A stretch of DNA of 64,000 nucleotides, taken from the NCBI RefSeq assembly GCF_010731715.1, contig NZ_AP022587.1, forward strand, positions 3,286,001-3,350,000, written 5' to 3'. A model generated the notes under the pieces. It was given only the letters and a program-made list of their open reading frames with translations. It searched no databases and was not told the origin of the DNA. The stretch is from Mycobacterium stomatepiae. Lineage in GTDB: Bacteria; Actinomycetota; Actinomycetes; Mycobacteriales; Mycobacteriaceae. The position numbers were made by a program, and so were the translations under genes. Shown in pieces: positions 1 through 9,434 of this stretch. The number at the start of each line of letters is the position of its first letter. Within the stretch, counting starts at the first letter, position 1.

Positions 1-2
1 GC

Positions 3-1499
3 TCAGGCGGGATAGCGCGAATAGCACGCATCCATGTTGCCTGCCACGCCACCGCGGAACGCCGCTATGCGTGTGAAGCCGGCCGGCACGCTCGTCCCGT
101 CCGCATCGCTGGCGACCATGTGGTTGGTGAGCAGGCCGGAGACGGCCTCGTCGAGATCACCCGCGGTCAGCACCAACTCCTTGTGCGACGGGGTGTCGAT
201 CGGTTCGGCCATCTTGCGGTGCACCACTCCGGTCAGGCACGCCGTCCGCAGCGCGGTCCACGGGCTGCGCATCGGGAGACCGCGTTCGTGCTGTACCGCA
301 AGCGCATATCTCGACATCAGGATCGACAGCGCGGTGTCGTCACCTTGCGGCAGGGTGTGTTCCTTCTCGTCGGAGACCTTCGCCATCGCCGCCAGGCCGG
401 CCAGGTCGACCATGATGGTGTTGGTGGCCGGGCAGTACGACGCTGGCGGACTGGGTTTCGCGTCCGGGCAGTCGGTCGTGTGGAAGGACAGCGTCGGCGC
501 ACTCTTCGGCGAGAAGATCTTTCCCAACAACTCCATCTGCGTCGACAGCGTGTCTTGGTTGATCGCGACCTCACCGGTCTCCTGGTCGCCGTTGGGATCG
601 GTCTGCAGGGCCTTGGGCAGATCACCACGGCGCTGTGCGATTTCCTGGCGGTTGATTCCCGCGCAAGCCGAAGCGCCGGTGATGAAACCCATCTGGAAGG
701 CGCTGACCCGGTCCAGCGCCGAGCCGTGCTCGTCGTCGTTCTCGGTCTCGGCATCCATCACCGGGTCGCGGGTGACGATGATCCCGGCCAGCACATGGTC
801 GAGGCCGTCGGCGGTGCTCAGGGTGAAGCGCGGCGACTTCCCGGCGGCAACCCAATACAGGTAGACGCCGGCGAAGCAATCGGCCTGCTGCTCACGAACG
901 ATCGTAGGGTCTTTTTTCGTCACCAGGCTCGCCATCTGCTGCAAGGCGTGGCCGAACTCATGGGCGAGCACACCGGTGACGGACATGTCACCGAAGTACT
1001 TTTGCGCGACGGGCATGAAGACGCCACGGTCCCAGGCGATCAGGTTGCAGCGGGACGTAAAAAAGGCGTTGACAAGCTTGTACGTGCCGTTGTGGCAAAC
1101 GATCGGACTGCTCGGATCGGTGGAGTCGTAGGAGACCAGTTTGTCGACGGGACGAAACATTCCCTTCAGCGCCTGGCTGTACGTCGATTTCCAGTAGTCC
1201 TCGATATCGTTGACCGACAGCAACGACAACTTGTCGATCGCCCCGTTGTCGGTGTTGATCACTGTGCCGGTCGGCGCGGGCCCACCGGAGCGGATCCCGC
1301 TGGGACCGTCGGTCGCGGGGAGGTCGCCCACCCGGAATGGGTCGTTGAGCATCGACAGGGCCCGCCCCTCGAGGACCGTCGAACACCCCGCCACCACGAA
1401 CATCGTCGCTGCGCAGGCAATTGCCACTCTCAGCGAACCACTCCAGGCCCGCCGGCGACCACCGTGGGACCGACGTCGACTTTGCCCGCGGTTCATCAT
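3..1499 (-). CDS. lpqM: LpqM-like zinc metallopeptidase lipoprotein
   Basis: Probable secreted lipoprotein peptidase of the putative neutral zinc metallopeptidase type. The product has an arginine-rich N-terminus, a hydrophobic stretch and the lipobox VAGC, so it should be anchored outside the membrane. The zinc site HEFGH is in the middle of the protein and is followed by EQQADCFAG, a motif typical of this family that supplies further ligands. I placed the start at the first ATG of ATGATG because GAGG lies 8 bases upstream; a start 27 bases further upstream is also open. The stop codon lies at the window edge, so the gene is complete. The tandem M28-type lipoprotein genes follow on the same strand order as lpqL-lpqM in M. 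tuberculosis. Substrate unknown. Confidence 0.85.
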   Translation of the reverse strand: MMNRGQSRRRSHGGRRRAWSGSLRVAIACAATMFVVAGCSTVLEGRALSMLNDPFRVGDLPATDGPSGIRSGGPAPTGTVINTDNGAIDKLSLLSVNDIEDYWKSTYSQALKGMFRPVDKLVSYDSTDPSSPIVCHNGTYKLVNAFFTSRCNLIAWDRGVFMPVAQKYFGDMSVTGVLAHEFGHALQQMASLVTKKDPTIVREQQADCFAGVYLYWVAAGKSPRFTLSTADGLDHVLAGIIVTRDPVMDAETENDDEHGSALDRVSAFQMGFITGASACAGINRQEIAQRRGDLPKALQTDPNGDQETGEVAINQDTLSTQMELLGKIFSPKSAPTLSFHTTDCPDAKPSPPASYCPATNTIMVDLAGLAAMAKVSDEKEHTLPQGDDTALSILMSRYALAVQHERGLPMRSPWTALRTACLTGVVHRKMAEPIDTPSHKELVLTAGDLDEAVSGLLTNHMVASDADGTSVPAGFTRIAAFRGGVAGNMDACYSRYPA

Positions 1500-1602
1500 G
1501 CCCAACCTCATCCCGACCGGCTGCACGGCAGCATCAAAGGGTTCTCATTCTAGGTGCGCTGGTTGAACAGCGTAACGAAAATGAGGCACCCAGCAAACTT
1601 CG

Positions 1603-3084
1603 CTAAGGTAAACGGGTCCGATGCCGCTTGTCGTGGGACGGGACGCCGTTGACGCCCGAAATCGACATGGCGTAGCTGCCCACCGCGTATGCCACGCCAG
1701 AACCCATGACGGCCAACGCTTCCCGGTTGATGTTGTCGATCGTGTCACGGGGACCCTGGAAGTTGGGGTCGAACCCGACACCGGCCTTGCCGCCCCACAG
1801 CCGTGCTTGCACAGGGGTTTTCAACTGCGAAGCGCCGGTGCTCATGCCGCCGATCGGTATGCCCGTGACCATGAAGGGGTGGTAGTCGGTCCGGGTACCC
1901 AACGGCATGTCGGCGGGCCGCTTCCCGGCCAGGTTGAGATAACCCGACAGCGTGCGCTCGATACCGGCCGACCCCTCGGGTACGTCAGCGGCCGAGATCC
2001 CCTGTCCGGGCGGACCGGACTGGTCGCCGTCATCGGTGAAGAAGCCGGCGTTGGGCGAACCGAGCAGGTTGAAGTTCAGGTACATCGCGATGTCGTTGAG
2101 CTGCTCGTCGTCCAGGCCGAACACGTAATCCATCACGCCGTTGAGCCCGTCCTCGTCGGCTCCCCAGAACACGAAGCGCACCGCGTTGTTCACCGGCGCC
2201 AACGGGCCCAGTTGCAGCGCGGTTTCCAGCACCGCGGCCACCCCGGATCCGTTGTCGTTGATGCCCGGACCGCTGCGCGGCCCGTCGAGATGGGCGCCGA
2301 CCACGATCACGTCGTTGGTCGAGCCAGTTTTGGTCTGCGCCAGCACATTTCGGGAAGTGATCTTGACGTTCTCGGCGTCCAGCACCAGACGAACCGGTGC
2401 GGTGGCGTGGGCCAGCGCACTGCCACCGTAGCTAGTCACGACGGCGACCGGCATCGTCAGCTGCTTGTAGTAGCCCGGGCTGAACAACGTGGACGGAGCG
2501 CCCTGGCCGGCGGGCGCACTGACCACGATCAGCGCCGCGGCTCCCCTGGCCCGCGCGCTGTTCTGCTTGTCGACCACCGAGCAGCGCGCGTCGTCGACGA
2601 CGGCGATCGCGCCCGCGGGCAGCCCGCCAGGGTAGTCGCCCGGAGCGCAGCCCGACGGCTGGGTAGGCGCGACCGGCTGGCCGCTCAGGCCACCGGGCGG
2701 CGTGCGCACCAGTAGCGAGGCCTGGTCGACCGAATAGGTGCTGCCGGCGATCGTCAGCGACGGCTTACCCGGGGACACCGCGTACAGGCGGTCGAACTGT
2801 GGCGTGACTACATCGAATCCCTTGCCGCGCAGCGCTTTGGCGACCTACTCGACGCTGCCTTCGTATCCCGGCGTCCCCGCGGCCCGGTTTCCCTTGTTGG
2901 CGTTGGCGAGATCCTGCAGCGCGCGCAGGTGAACGAACATTCCGTCGGCGGTGACCTTTCCGGCAAGCGCGCGGGCGAGGTCGGGCGCGGCACCCGGCGG
3001 AGCCGGCCGCGGCGACGAGCACCCCGCCACCAGCCCGATCAGCACCAACACCGAGCACAGGCGACGGATCATGGCCCCGATCAT
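1603..3084 (-). pseudogene. LpqL-like M28 peptidase lipoprotein with in-frame amber codon
   Basis: Paralogue of the adjacent M28 peptidase lipoprotein. It begins with a lipoprotein signal (LVAGC) and a segment ending GTPGYEGSVE, then meets TAG at 2845-2847. The same frame continues as VAKALRGKGFDVV and runs through a PA-like region and an M28 domain to 1603. In the neighbour the matching position reads GYDASVDYV, so the stop replaces Tyr. Metal ligands are also lost. GAHLD and GINDNGSG are present, but the family GAEE is GADE, NFD is NFN, and the final His of the DPNYH region is Gln (DPNFQ). The start ATG overlaps the upstream stop (ATGA). I infer a decaying gene; amber read-through or an assembly error is possible. 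Confidence 0.8.
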
Positions 3085-4547
3085 GGCTTTGCGAGCACGT
3101 GGCGGGTGCGGTCTTCCATGACGGGAACCCCGTTGTGTCCGGTGAGGTCTTGGGCGTACAGCGCGACCGCGAAGGCGACGCCGGCACCGTTGATGCCCAG
3201 CGAGGTGCGGTCGACGTGATCGAGGGTGTCGGTCTTTTTGTGATAGTTCGGATCGAACGGCTCGTCGGCCGTCCCGCCCCACAACTTGGCTTGGTCGGCG
3301 GACTTCTTCGCCTCCGCACCCGAGAACAGACCGCCCGCCGGGATACCGGCCAGGGTGAACCCGTCATAGTCCGACCGGCCGTCGAACTGCGTGTCCTGCG
3401 CGGTCTTGCCGGCCGACTTCAGGTAAGCCACCAGCGTGCGCTCGATGCCGGCCGAGCCCTCCGGGACCACGGGTTGGCCGCGGGTTTCCGTCGGCAGCGA
3501 CTGGTCACCGTCATAGGTGAAGTAACCGGGGTTCGGCGACGCGAGCATGTCGAAATTCAGGTAGAGCGCAATGTTTTTGAGATCGCCGAAATTCAGCGAC
3601 TCGACGTAGTTGCGCGATCCGATCAATCCGAGTTCCTCGGCACCCCAGAAGGCGAAACGCACCGCGTTGTGTACCGGCGGTGAATTCCCAAGCTGCACTG
3701 CGGTTTCCAGGATCGCTGCCACGCCAGAGCCGTTGTCGTTGATCCCCGGCCCCTCGGCCACGCTACCCGCCATCACCACGTCGGTGGGCGAGCCCGTCTT
3801 GGTCTGGGCGATGATGTTGCGCGCCTTGAAACTCTGACTGCTGGCGTCCAGCTTGATCGTGACCGGCCCCGGCTGGGCGCGCAGTTGCATTCCACTCGAC
3901 TTGGTAATGCCGACCGCCGGAATCTTCACCGCGGTATTCGCCCCCAGCGTGCCGCCCATCTGCTCCTCGTCGACGTTGTCGGCGACGATCATCGCGGCGG
4001 CGTCCTCCTTCTGCGCGAACGGGCAGGTGCCGCGGTCGACCAGGACCACCGCGCCCTTCACCGGAAGGTTGTCGTAGTCCGAGGCCGCGCACGCTAGTCC
4101 GTTGCCCGCCGACACCACCAGCAGCGGGCCGCTCACCCCGTCGGGTCCGGTGCCGAGGCTGAACTCGAGCGCGTGCGCCTCGACCGCCTTACCGCCGACC
4201 GTCACCGAGGGCTTCTCGGCGTGAAAAACCCGCGCCGAAAACTCGGGTGTCTGCACATCGAAACCACTGTGGCGCAACGTGTTCACCACATAGTCGACGC
4301 TGGCGTCGTAGCCGGGCGTACCCACCGCCCGGGTGCCGTTATTGGCGTTGGCGATGTCTTGAAGCTTGGTCAGGTGCCCCATCATCGCGTCGGCGGTGAC
4401 CTTGTTGTGGACCGTGGTGGCGAACTCCGCCGCGGCCGGATCGCTCGCCTGCTGGGAGTTCGCCGACCGGTGCGGGCACCCGGTCAACACCGCGGCGAGG
4501 GCGACCGCGGCGAGCATCACCGCCGGCGTTCGGGAGTTGTTCACCAT
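3081..4547 (-). CDS. lpqL: LpqL-like M28 family peptidase lipoprotein lacking one zinc motif
   Basis: Lipoprotein of 488 residues with lipobox LTGC, a central PA-type insert and a C-terminal M28 aminopeptidase domain. Ligand motifs GINDNGSG, FWGAEELGL, NFDMLAS and DPNYH are present. The first ligand motif, usually GAHLDS ahead of GPGIND, is absent here: the sequence reads VMAGSVAEGPGIND, as if about four residues including His and Asp were deleted. The start was chosen at the ATG that gives a proper signal peptide; the longer open frame upstream has none. Its stop overlaps the start of the broken paralogue, so the two were one operon. Activity is doubtful without the first zinc His, but export and fold look intact. 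Confidence 0.8.
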   Translation of the reverse strand: MVNNSRTPAVMLAAVALAAVLTGCPHRSANSQQASDPAAAEFATTVHNKVTADAMMGHLTKLQDIANANNGTRAVGTPGYDASVDYVVNTLRHSGFDVQTPEFSARVFHAEKPSVTVGGKAVEAHALEFSLGTGPDGVSGPLLVVSAGNGLACAASDYDNLPVKGAVVLVDRGTCPFAQKEDAAAMIVADNVDEEQMGGTLGANTAVKIPAVGITKSSGMQLRAQPGPVTIKLDASSQSFKARNIIAQTKTGSPTDVVMAGSVAEGPGINDNGSGVAAILETAVQLGNSPPVHNAVRFAFWGAEELGLIGSRNYVESLNFGDLKNIALYLNFDMLASPNPGYFTYDGDQSLPTETRGQPVVPEGSAGIERTLVAYLKSAGKTAQDTQFDGRSDYDGFTLAGIPAGGLFSGAEAKKSADQAKLWGGTADEPFDPNYHKKTDTLDHVDRTSLGINGAGVAFAVALYAQDLTGHNGVPVMEDRTRHVLAKP

Positions 4548-4606
4548 CGCGCCCAAGGTTAGACGCCCGACGCTCGTCAGCGCACTCGGCTCACCGCGGC
4601 GTGAGG

Positions 4607-5029
4607 TCAGACATGCAGCCCCGTGAAGGGGGCAAACGGAATGTTGCGCACCACAAACCAAACCGAAACCAACGACAGCGCCACCACGGCCGACCAGCGT
4701 TGGTGTTGCCAGCTCCTGATCCGGCGGCCCGTCACCCGCCCGTAGGTCCAGACCAGGTACGCCCAGACCAACAGCACGACCGCCGCCAAGCCCAACGCAT
4801 TGAACCTGGCGGCGGCCATCACGTTGCCGTGCAAGAGCGAATAGAGCATCCGCAGGCTGCCGCAGCCGGGACAGTCGATACCAAGCAGAGCCTTGGTGGG
4901 ACAGACCGGCAGCGGGCCACCCGGGGTAGTCGGATCACCCATCCAGGTGGCCGCGCACACCAGCGTCGCCGACGCGGCCACCATCAGCGGGGCGCCGAGA
5001 CGCAGCGGGAGCGACCGCTGGGGGATCAC
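4607..5029 (-). CDS. DUF2752 membrane protein
   Basis: Membrane protein of 140 residues with about three hydrophobic segments and the family motif CPGCG in the stretch LLGIDCPGCGSLRMLYSLLH, followed by a further segment of the form ALGLAAVVLLVWAYLVW. It matches the DUF2752 family, whose function is unknown. It starts with GTG; AAAGGAG overlaps the stop of the upstream CD225-type gene, so the two are translationally coupled and probably one transcript. The conserved Cys pair could bind a metal or be redox-active, but nothing in the sequence proves this. Confidence 0.8.
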   Translation of the reverse strand: MIPQRSLPLRLGAPLMVAASATLVCAATWMGDPTTPGGPLPVCPTKALLGIDCPGCGSLRMLYSLLHGNVMAAARFNALGLAAVVLLVWAYLVWTYGRVTGRRIRSWQHQRWSAVVALSLVSVWFVVRNIPFAPFTGLHV

Positions 5030-5045
5030 CGTAAGTGCAACTCCT

Positions 5046-5375
5046 TTAGAGCATTGCGGCCAGGGCCGCCGGGGCCGACGTGTCGGCGGTCATCGCGATG
5101 ATCGCCAGCACGATGCCGTAGAGGACGGCGCCGACAACCGCGGCGATGACCGACCACTTCACCCATTTCTTCGCGGCATCGGCTGCGGCCTGTGCCTCGG
5201 CGTACTGACCCTGCGCCCACAGTCCACTCACCTGAGTGGATTTGACGATGGCCACGATGCCGAATGGCAGACAGCAGAACAGCGTCGCCAAGATGGACCA
5301 CACCAAATAGTTGTCCGGCTGTTGCCCGGCAGGCTGCTGCGGCGGGTACCCCGGGGGTGGCGGTTGTGCAGTCAT
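5046..5375 (-). CDS. CD225/dispanin-like small membrane protein
   Basis: Protein of 109 residues with a proline- and glutamine-rich N-terminus (PPPPGYPPQQP) followed by two membrane segments. The first segment carries CCLPFGIVAIVKS, the hallmark of the CD225/dispanin family, with an Ala-rich helical loop between the segments. In bacteria this family is of unknown function and often sits with other small membrane proteins. It lies 16 bases upstream of the DUF2752 gene and shares its strand, so a two-gene operon is likely. The N-terminal Pro-rich part is low complexity and probably cytoplasmic. Confidence 0.8.
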   Translation of the reverse strand: MTAQPPPPGYPPQQPAGQQPDNYLVWSILATLFCCLPFGIVAIVKSTQVSGLWAQGQYAEAQAAADAAKKWVKWSVIAAVVGAVLYGIVLAIIAMTADTSAPAALAAML

Positions 5376-5713
5376 GAATTCTCCAGTCGCGAGAAGTTAG
5401 CTGGCGTGAAGCGGTGCCTACCATACCTGAGCTGAGTCGCGAGGGCACTAGGTACGCAAAAATCGGTTCTCCGGCACCCCCGACATCGACGCCGCTGCAG
5501 GGGCCCTCCCGATGCCCGGGTCAGCTCGAAAGCCGGCGGACTGACGAAATGCGTTGTGTGGGTCGCATTCCCGCCGACAACGAGAATTGCCCAGGCCAGC
5601 AGGGAATAATGCTCAGCAAGACATCGACGGAGCGGAATATATTGCACAGCCAAGACATACCCCACGATTCGGGTGGCCGCACCGCCGCCGCGACCGCCGA
5701 AAGGACTCGTTCA
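5376..5713. other. Intergenic region of 338 bp
   Basis: This gap separates the divergent CD225-type gene and the first of three secreted-protein genes. No convincing coding frame is present. The right third (5633-5668) resembles the promoter block repeated in front of the two downstream paralogues, and AAAGGA at 5699-5704 is the likely ribosome binding site of the gene at 5714. The rest shows nothing I can name. Confidence 0.5.
5633..5668 (+). promoter_or_regulatory. Diverged copy of the secreted-family promoter
   Basis: The block CGGAAT...TTGCACAGCC...CCCACGAT aligns with the 65-base blocks at 6290 and 6971. The -35-like TTGCAC is at 5642-5647 and the -10-like CACGAT at 5663-5668, with a spacer of 15 instead of 16. 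It looks like the same promoter after drift, so it may be weaker than the other two. Confidence 0.45.
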
Positions 5714-6235
5714 ATGCCCCCCGGAACCAACCCGCTGCGCGTCGCGACAGCCGCGGTACTCGTGGGCGGTTTTGCGTTTGCGGGCACTGCGGCGGCGGCC
5801 GCCGACCCCAACACCGGCAACGCCGCGGATATCAACACACTAGCCAGCGTGCTGTCGAAGGGATACGGCCTGAACAACTGCACCGCCCAGGCGGTTCCCG
5901 GCGGCGCGCTGGCCTACCTGCAGTGCGGACAGAGCCCCGACCCCGCCGGGCCGATGCTCGGCAAGTATTTCCTGTTCGGCGATGGCGGCGCTCTGACGAG
6001 CTCGTTTCAGCGCCTCATCGCGGGTGATGCCCTGAGCAACTGCGGGGATGCGCCCTCGCCGACGCCGTGGCATCAAGGCAATTCCGGCATCACCGCGGGA
6101 TCGGTGGCATGCGGGACATTTCAGAGCCATGCCGAGATCATCTGGACCAACGAGGCCAAGGCCATGCTGGGCGTGATCCGCGCCGCCGGCGGCGACGTCC
6201 CGGCGCTCTACAAGTGGTGGCGCGACAACGGCTGA
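5714..6235 (+). CDS. Secreted four-cysteine protein, tandem copy 1
   Basis: Exported protein of 173 residues with a cleavable signal peptide ending near AGTAAAAADP. The mature part contains four cysteines in the contexts NNC, LQCGQ, SNCGD and VACG, which probably form two disulfides, then PWHQG and a C-terminal tail ALYKWWRDNG. The same framework recurs in the next two genes, so this is a local tandem family. I know similar small secreted proteins in mycobacteria, sometimes labelled after protein kinase sensor domains, but no function. The start is the ATG after AAAGGA; the longer upstream frame has no signal peptide. Confidence 0.8.
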   Translation: MPPGTNPLRVATAAVLVGGFAFAGTAAAAADPNTGNAADINTLASVLSKGYGLNNCTAQAVPGGALAYLQCGQSPDPAGPMLGKYFLFGDGGALTSSFQRLIAGDALSNCGDAPSPTPWHQGNSGITAGSVACGTFQSHAEIIWTNEAKAMLGVIRAAGGDVPALYKWWRDNG

Positions 6236-6289
6236 GCCTTGCGGTTGGCCGCAACGGGCTCCGTGCACCAGCCACCGAGAATGTTGCCG

Positions 6290-6354
6290 GTGCAAATGGT
6301 ATGCGACGGAATGGGTTGCATGACCGCGGTTTAGCCCTACGATCAGTCTGGCAA
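6290..6354 (+). promoter_or_regulatory. Repeated promoter block in front of copy 2
   Basis: This 65-base block is repeated with about 80 percent identity at 6971-7035. It contains TTGCAT (6316-6321) and TACGAT (6338-6343) separated by 16 bases, a good match to a primary sigma-factor promoter. A conserved CAGGAGTCGAGG follows just before the start codon of both genes, but the leader in between is not conserved. Confidence 0.65.
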
Positions 6355-6408
6355 CAATTTGCTGGGACCCCCGGGTTCCGGCGGTCCGACAAACCTCAGG
6401 AGTCGAGG

Positions 6409-6918
6409 ATGCTTCACCCGACCAACTTGCTGCGCGCCGCGATGACCGCAGCTCTTACGGCTGCCTTGTGCTGCGTCGGTACTGCCACCGCGACCGCGGA
6501 CACCACCGGCAGCTCGGCGGATGTCAACACGCTGGCCAAGGGCTACGGCCTCAACAATTGCCAGTCGTCTGCGTTGACGGGTGCCGAGGTGGCGGAACTG
6601 CAGTGCGGGCAGAACCCCGACTCCAGTGGGCCGGCTTCCGCGGTCTACCAGCTCTTCAAGAGCGCCAACGACCTCAGCGGCGCCTACGCATCCAGCCTCA
6701 AAGACGTGACCCTTTCCTCGTGTAGCGGCAGCGGCAGCAAAGAACCCGGACCCTGGCACCAAGCCAGTTCCGACCAGGCCGGTGGCCAGATGGCGTGCGG
6801 GACCTACAAGGGCGTCAGCCTGGTGCTGTGGACCGTCGACGGCAAAAACGTGCTGGGTTCCGTTTTTTCCAAAGCCGACGTCCCCTCGCTGTACAAGTGG
6901 TGGCAAGCCAACGCCTGA
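6409..6918 (+). CDS. Secreted four-cysteine protein, tandem copy 2
   Basis: Second member of the local family: 169 residues, a signal peptide ending near GTATATADT, and cysteines in NNC, LQCGQ, SSC and MACG. PWHQA and the tail ALYKWW-like (SLYKWWQANA) follow. The start is the ATG behind AGGAGTCGAGG. It is closer to copy 3 than to copy 1 in its leader and N-terminus (MLHPTNLLRAA versus MSHPTKTLRAA). It has its own promoter block 55 bases upstream, so it can be expressed apart from copy 1. Function unknown; the WH and KWW motifs suggest a conserved surface or binding site. Confidence 0.8.
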   Translation: MLHPTNLLRAAMTAALTAALCCVGTATATADTTGSSADVNTLAKGYGLNNCQSSALTGAEVAELQCGQNPDSSGPASAVYQLFKSANDLSGAYASSLKDVTLSSCSGSGSKEPGPWHQASSDQAGGQMACGTYKGVSLVLWTVDGKNVLGSVFSKADVPSLYKWWQANA

Positions 6919-6970
6919 TCGGGCTTGGGCCGCAACGGTTTCCACGCCCGTATCTGGGGGAATGATGACG

Positions 6971-7035
6971 GTGTAAACGGTATTCGCCGGAATGGGTTGC
7001 ATAGCCGTGGTTTACCCCTACGATCATTCTGGCAA
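6971..7035 (+). promoter_or_regulatory. Repeated promoter block in front of copy 3
   Basis: Second full copy of the 65-base block. TTGCAT is at 6997-7002 and TACGAT at 7019-7024, again 16 bases apart. The block must have been duplicated with the gene. Conservation of CGGAATGGGTTGCAT ahead of the -35 suggests a regulator site as well as a polymerase site. Confidence 0.65.
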
Positions 7036-7092
7036 AGACAAATATCGTCGGCGCAGCCTTCCGGGCGGTTGCCAAATTTTCAGGAGTCGAGG

Positions 7093-7611
7093 ATGTCTCA
7101 CCCGACCAAGACGCTGCGAGCCGCGACGGCCGCAGCCTTTACAGCGACCTTCTTCTGCGTCGGCACTCCCGCCGCGATGGCCGACAACAACACCACGCTC
7201 GTTAGCGCCCTTTCGAAGGGTTACAGCAGCAGCAACTGCTCGTCTCAGGCGGTGTCTGAGGTCCAAGGCTCGTTTACCGCCACGGTGGTCGCGGTTTTGC
7301 AGTGCGGACAAAACACCGACTCCAGCGGCCCGATGGGCGGCAAGTACTTCCTGTTCGCCAACAGTGCCGACACGGCCAGCTCGTTCACCAAGCTGACTAG
7401 CAGCGACACCCTGGCCAACTGCGGGGACGCCAAGTCGCCGACCACCTGGCACCAGGGCAGCTCCGACTCGGCCGGTCAGGTGGCGTGCGGGACGGATTCG
7501 GGCCAGGCCGAGGTGCTCTGGACCGTCGACGCCAAGAACGTGTTGGCCTTCGTCCGCGCGTCCAACGGAGACACGGCGGCCCTGTACAAATGGTGGCAGT
7601 CCAACGGCTGA
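7093..7611 (+). CDS. Secreted four-cysteine protein, tandem copy 3
   Basis: Third member of the family: 172 residues, a signal peptide ending near GTPAAMADN, and cysteines in SNC, LQCGQ, ANCGD and VACG. TWHQGSS and the tail ALYKWWQSNG follow. The mature start is Asn/Thr/Ser-rich. The ATG is preceded by CAGGAGTCGAGG as in copy 2. The stop lies 3 bases before the end of the convergent esterase gene. Sequence drift among the copies spares the cysteines, the WHQ motif and the KWW tail, which suggests selection on a folded secreted protein. Function unknown. Confidence 0.8.
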   Translation: MSHPTKTLRAATAAAFTATFFCVGTPAAMADNNTTLVSALSKGYSSSNCSSQAVSEVQGSFTATVVAVLQCGQNTDSSGPMGGKYFLFANSADTASSFTKLTSSDTLANCGDAKSPTTWHQGSSDSAGQVACGTDSGQAEVLWTVDAKNVLAFVRASNGDTAALYKWWQSNG

Positions 7612-7614
7612 GTT

Positions 7615-8415
7615 CTAGAGTTGGGCGGCAACGAGTTCGGCCACCGCGCTCATCCCCGCGCCGTTGGGATGTAGCGGGGCCGGCCGACGCGGCAGCGCCA
7701 CAACATATTTCGCCGGCCTAGTGGTCCACGGCTGCGCAGACCATGCGTGATGTTCGCGGCTGGCCGCGCCGGCGCCGACGACCTCGCAGCCGGTCGCCGC
7801 GGCCGCCTCGGCGGTGAGCCGTTCCAGGGTGGCGGCCACGTGGCGGCCCAGGTCGGCATCCGCGTCCGATATCGGCGGTGCGGATACGCCGGCGGGCGGC
7901 AGCATCGTCAGGTAGTCGACGAAGAAAACCCGTGCCCGTGGCGCCTGCGCGCACACCGCTTTGCCTACCGCACACAAGGAATCGAACACGTCCGTCAACG
8001 CCCGATCGCGCATGCCACGGTCCAGCAATTCGGCGATCCGGGTGCCCAGCAGCGGCAGCCGCCGGGCCGGCCGCGGCAGGGCGGCCGCCATCAGCAGCGG
8101 AACGTAACCGACGTCGTTGCCGCCGATCGTGATCGTGACCAGGTCCTCGGAGCCGTCCAGCGCGGCGATCTGGGGCGGCGCTTGGTGCTGACGGTCGGCG
8201 AGGATGTGCGCGGTGGTGGCACCGGAAAAGGTGACATCGACAAAGTCCCGGCCCTCCTCGAGGTTCAGCCGCTCGGCGAGCAGATGCGGATAGTTGAGCG
8301 CCGATCTGCCCGACCATCGGAGGGCACCCTGAGCGCGCGGCTGAATGCCCGGACCGGCGGCCATCGAACTGCCTAGCGCCACATAGCGTTTCGATGGACT
8401 CTTGGCTTCGCTCAT
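7615..8415 (-). CDS. SGNH/GDSL-type esterase or lipase
   Basis: Hydrolase of 266 residues with the SGNH fold signatures in order: GSSMAAGPG near residue 15 with the likely nucleophile Ser17, an FSGATT block near 64, GGNDVGY near 100, and LHPNGAGM near the C-terminus carrying the catalytic His. No signal peptide is visible, so the enzyme is probably cytosolic or cell-associated. The GDSL block is a GSS variant, common in actinobacterial members. It lies 13 bases downstream of thiG on the same strand and may be the last gene of that transcript, although nothing links it to thiamin. Substrate not predictable. Confidence 0.85.
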   Translation of the reverse strand: MSEAKSPSKRYVALGSSMAAGPGIQPRAQGALRWSGRSALNYPHLLAERLNLEEGRDFVDVTFSGATTAHILADRQHQAPPQIAALDGSEDLVTITIGGNDVGYVPLLMAAALPRPARRLPLLGTRIAELLDRGMRDRALTDVFDSLCAVGKAVCAQAPRARVFFVDYLTMLPPAGVSAPPISDADADLGRHVAATLERLTAEAAAATGCEVVGAGAASREHHAWSAQPWTTRPAKYVVALPRRPAPLHPNGAGMSAVAELVAAQL

Positions 8416-8428
8416 CGTCCGGCGGTTT

Positions 8429-9430
<1,002 letters not shown>

Positions 9431-9434
<4 letters not shown>

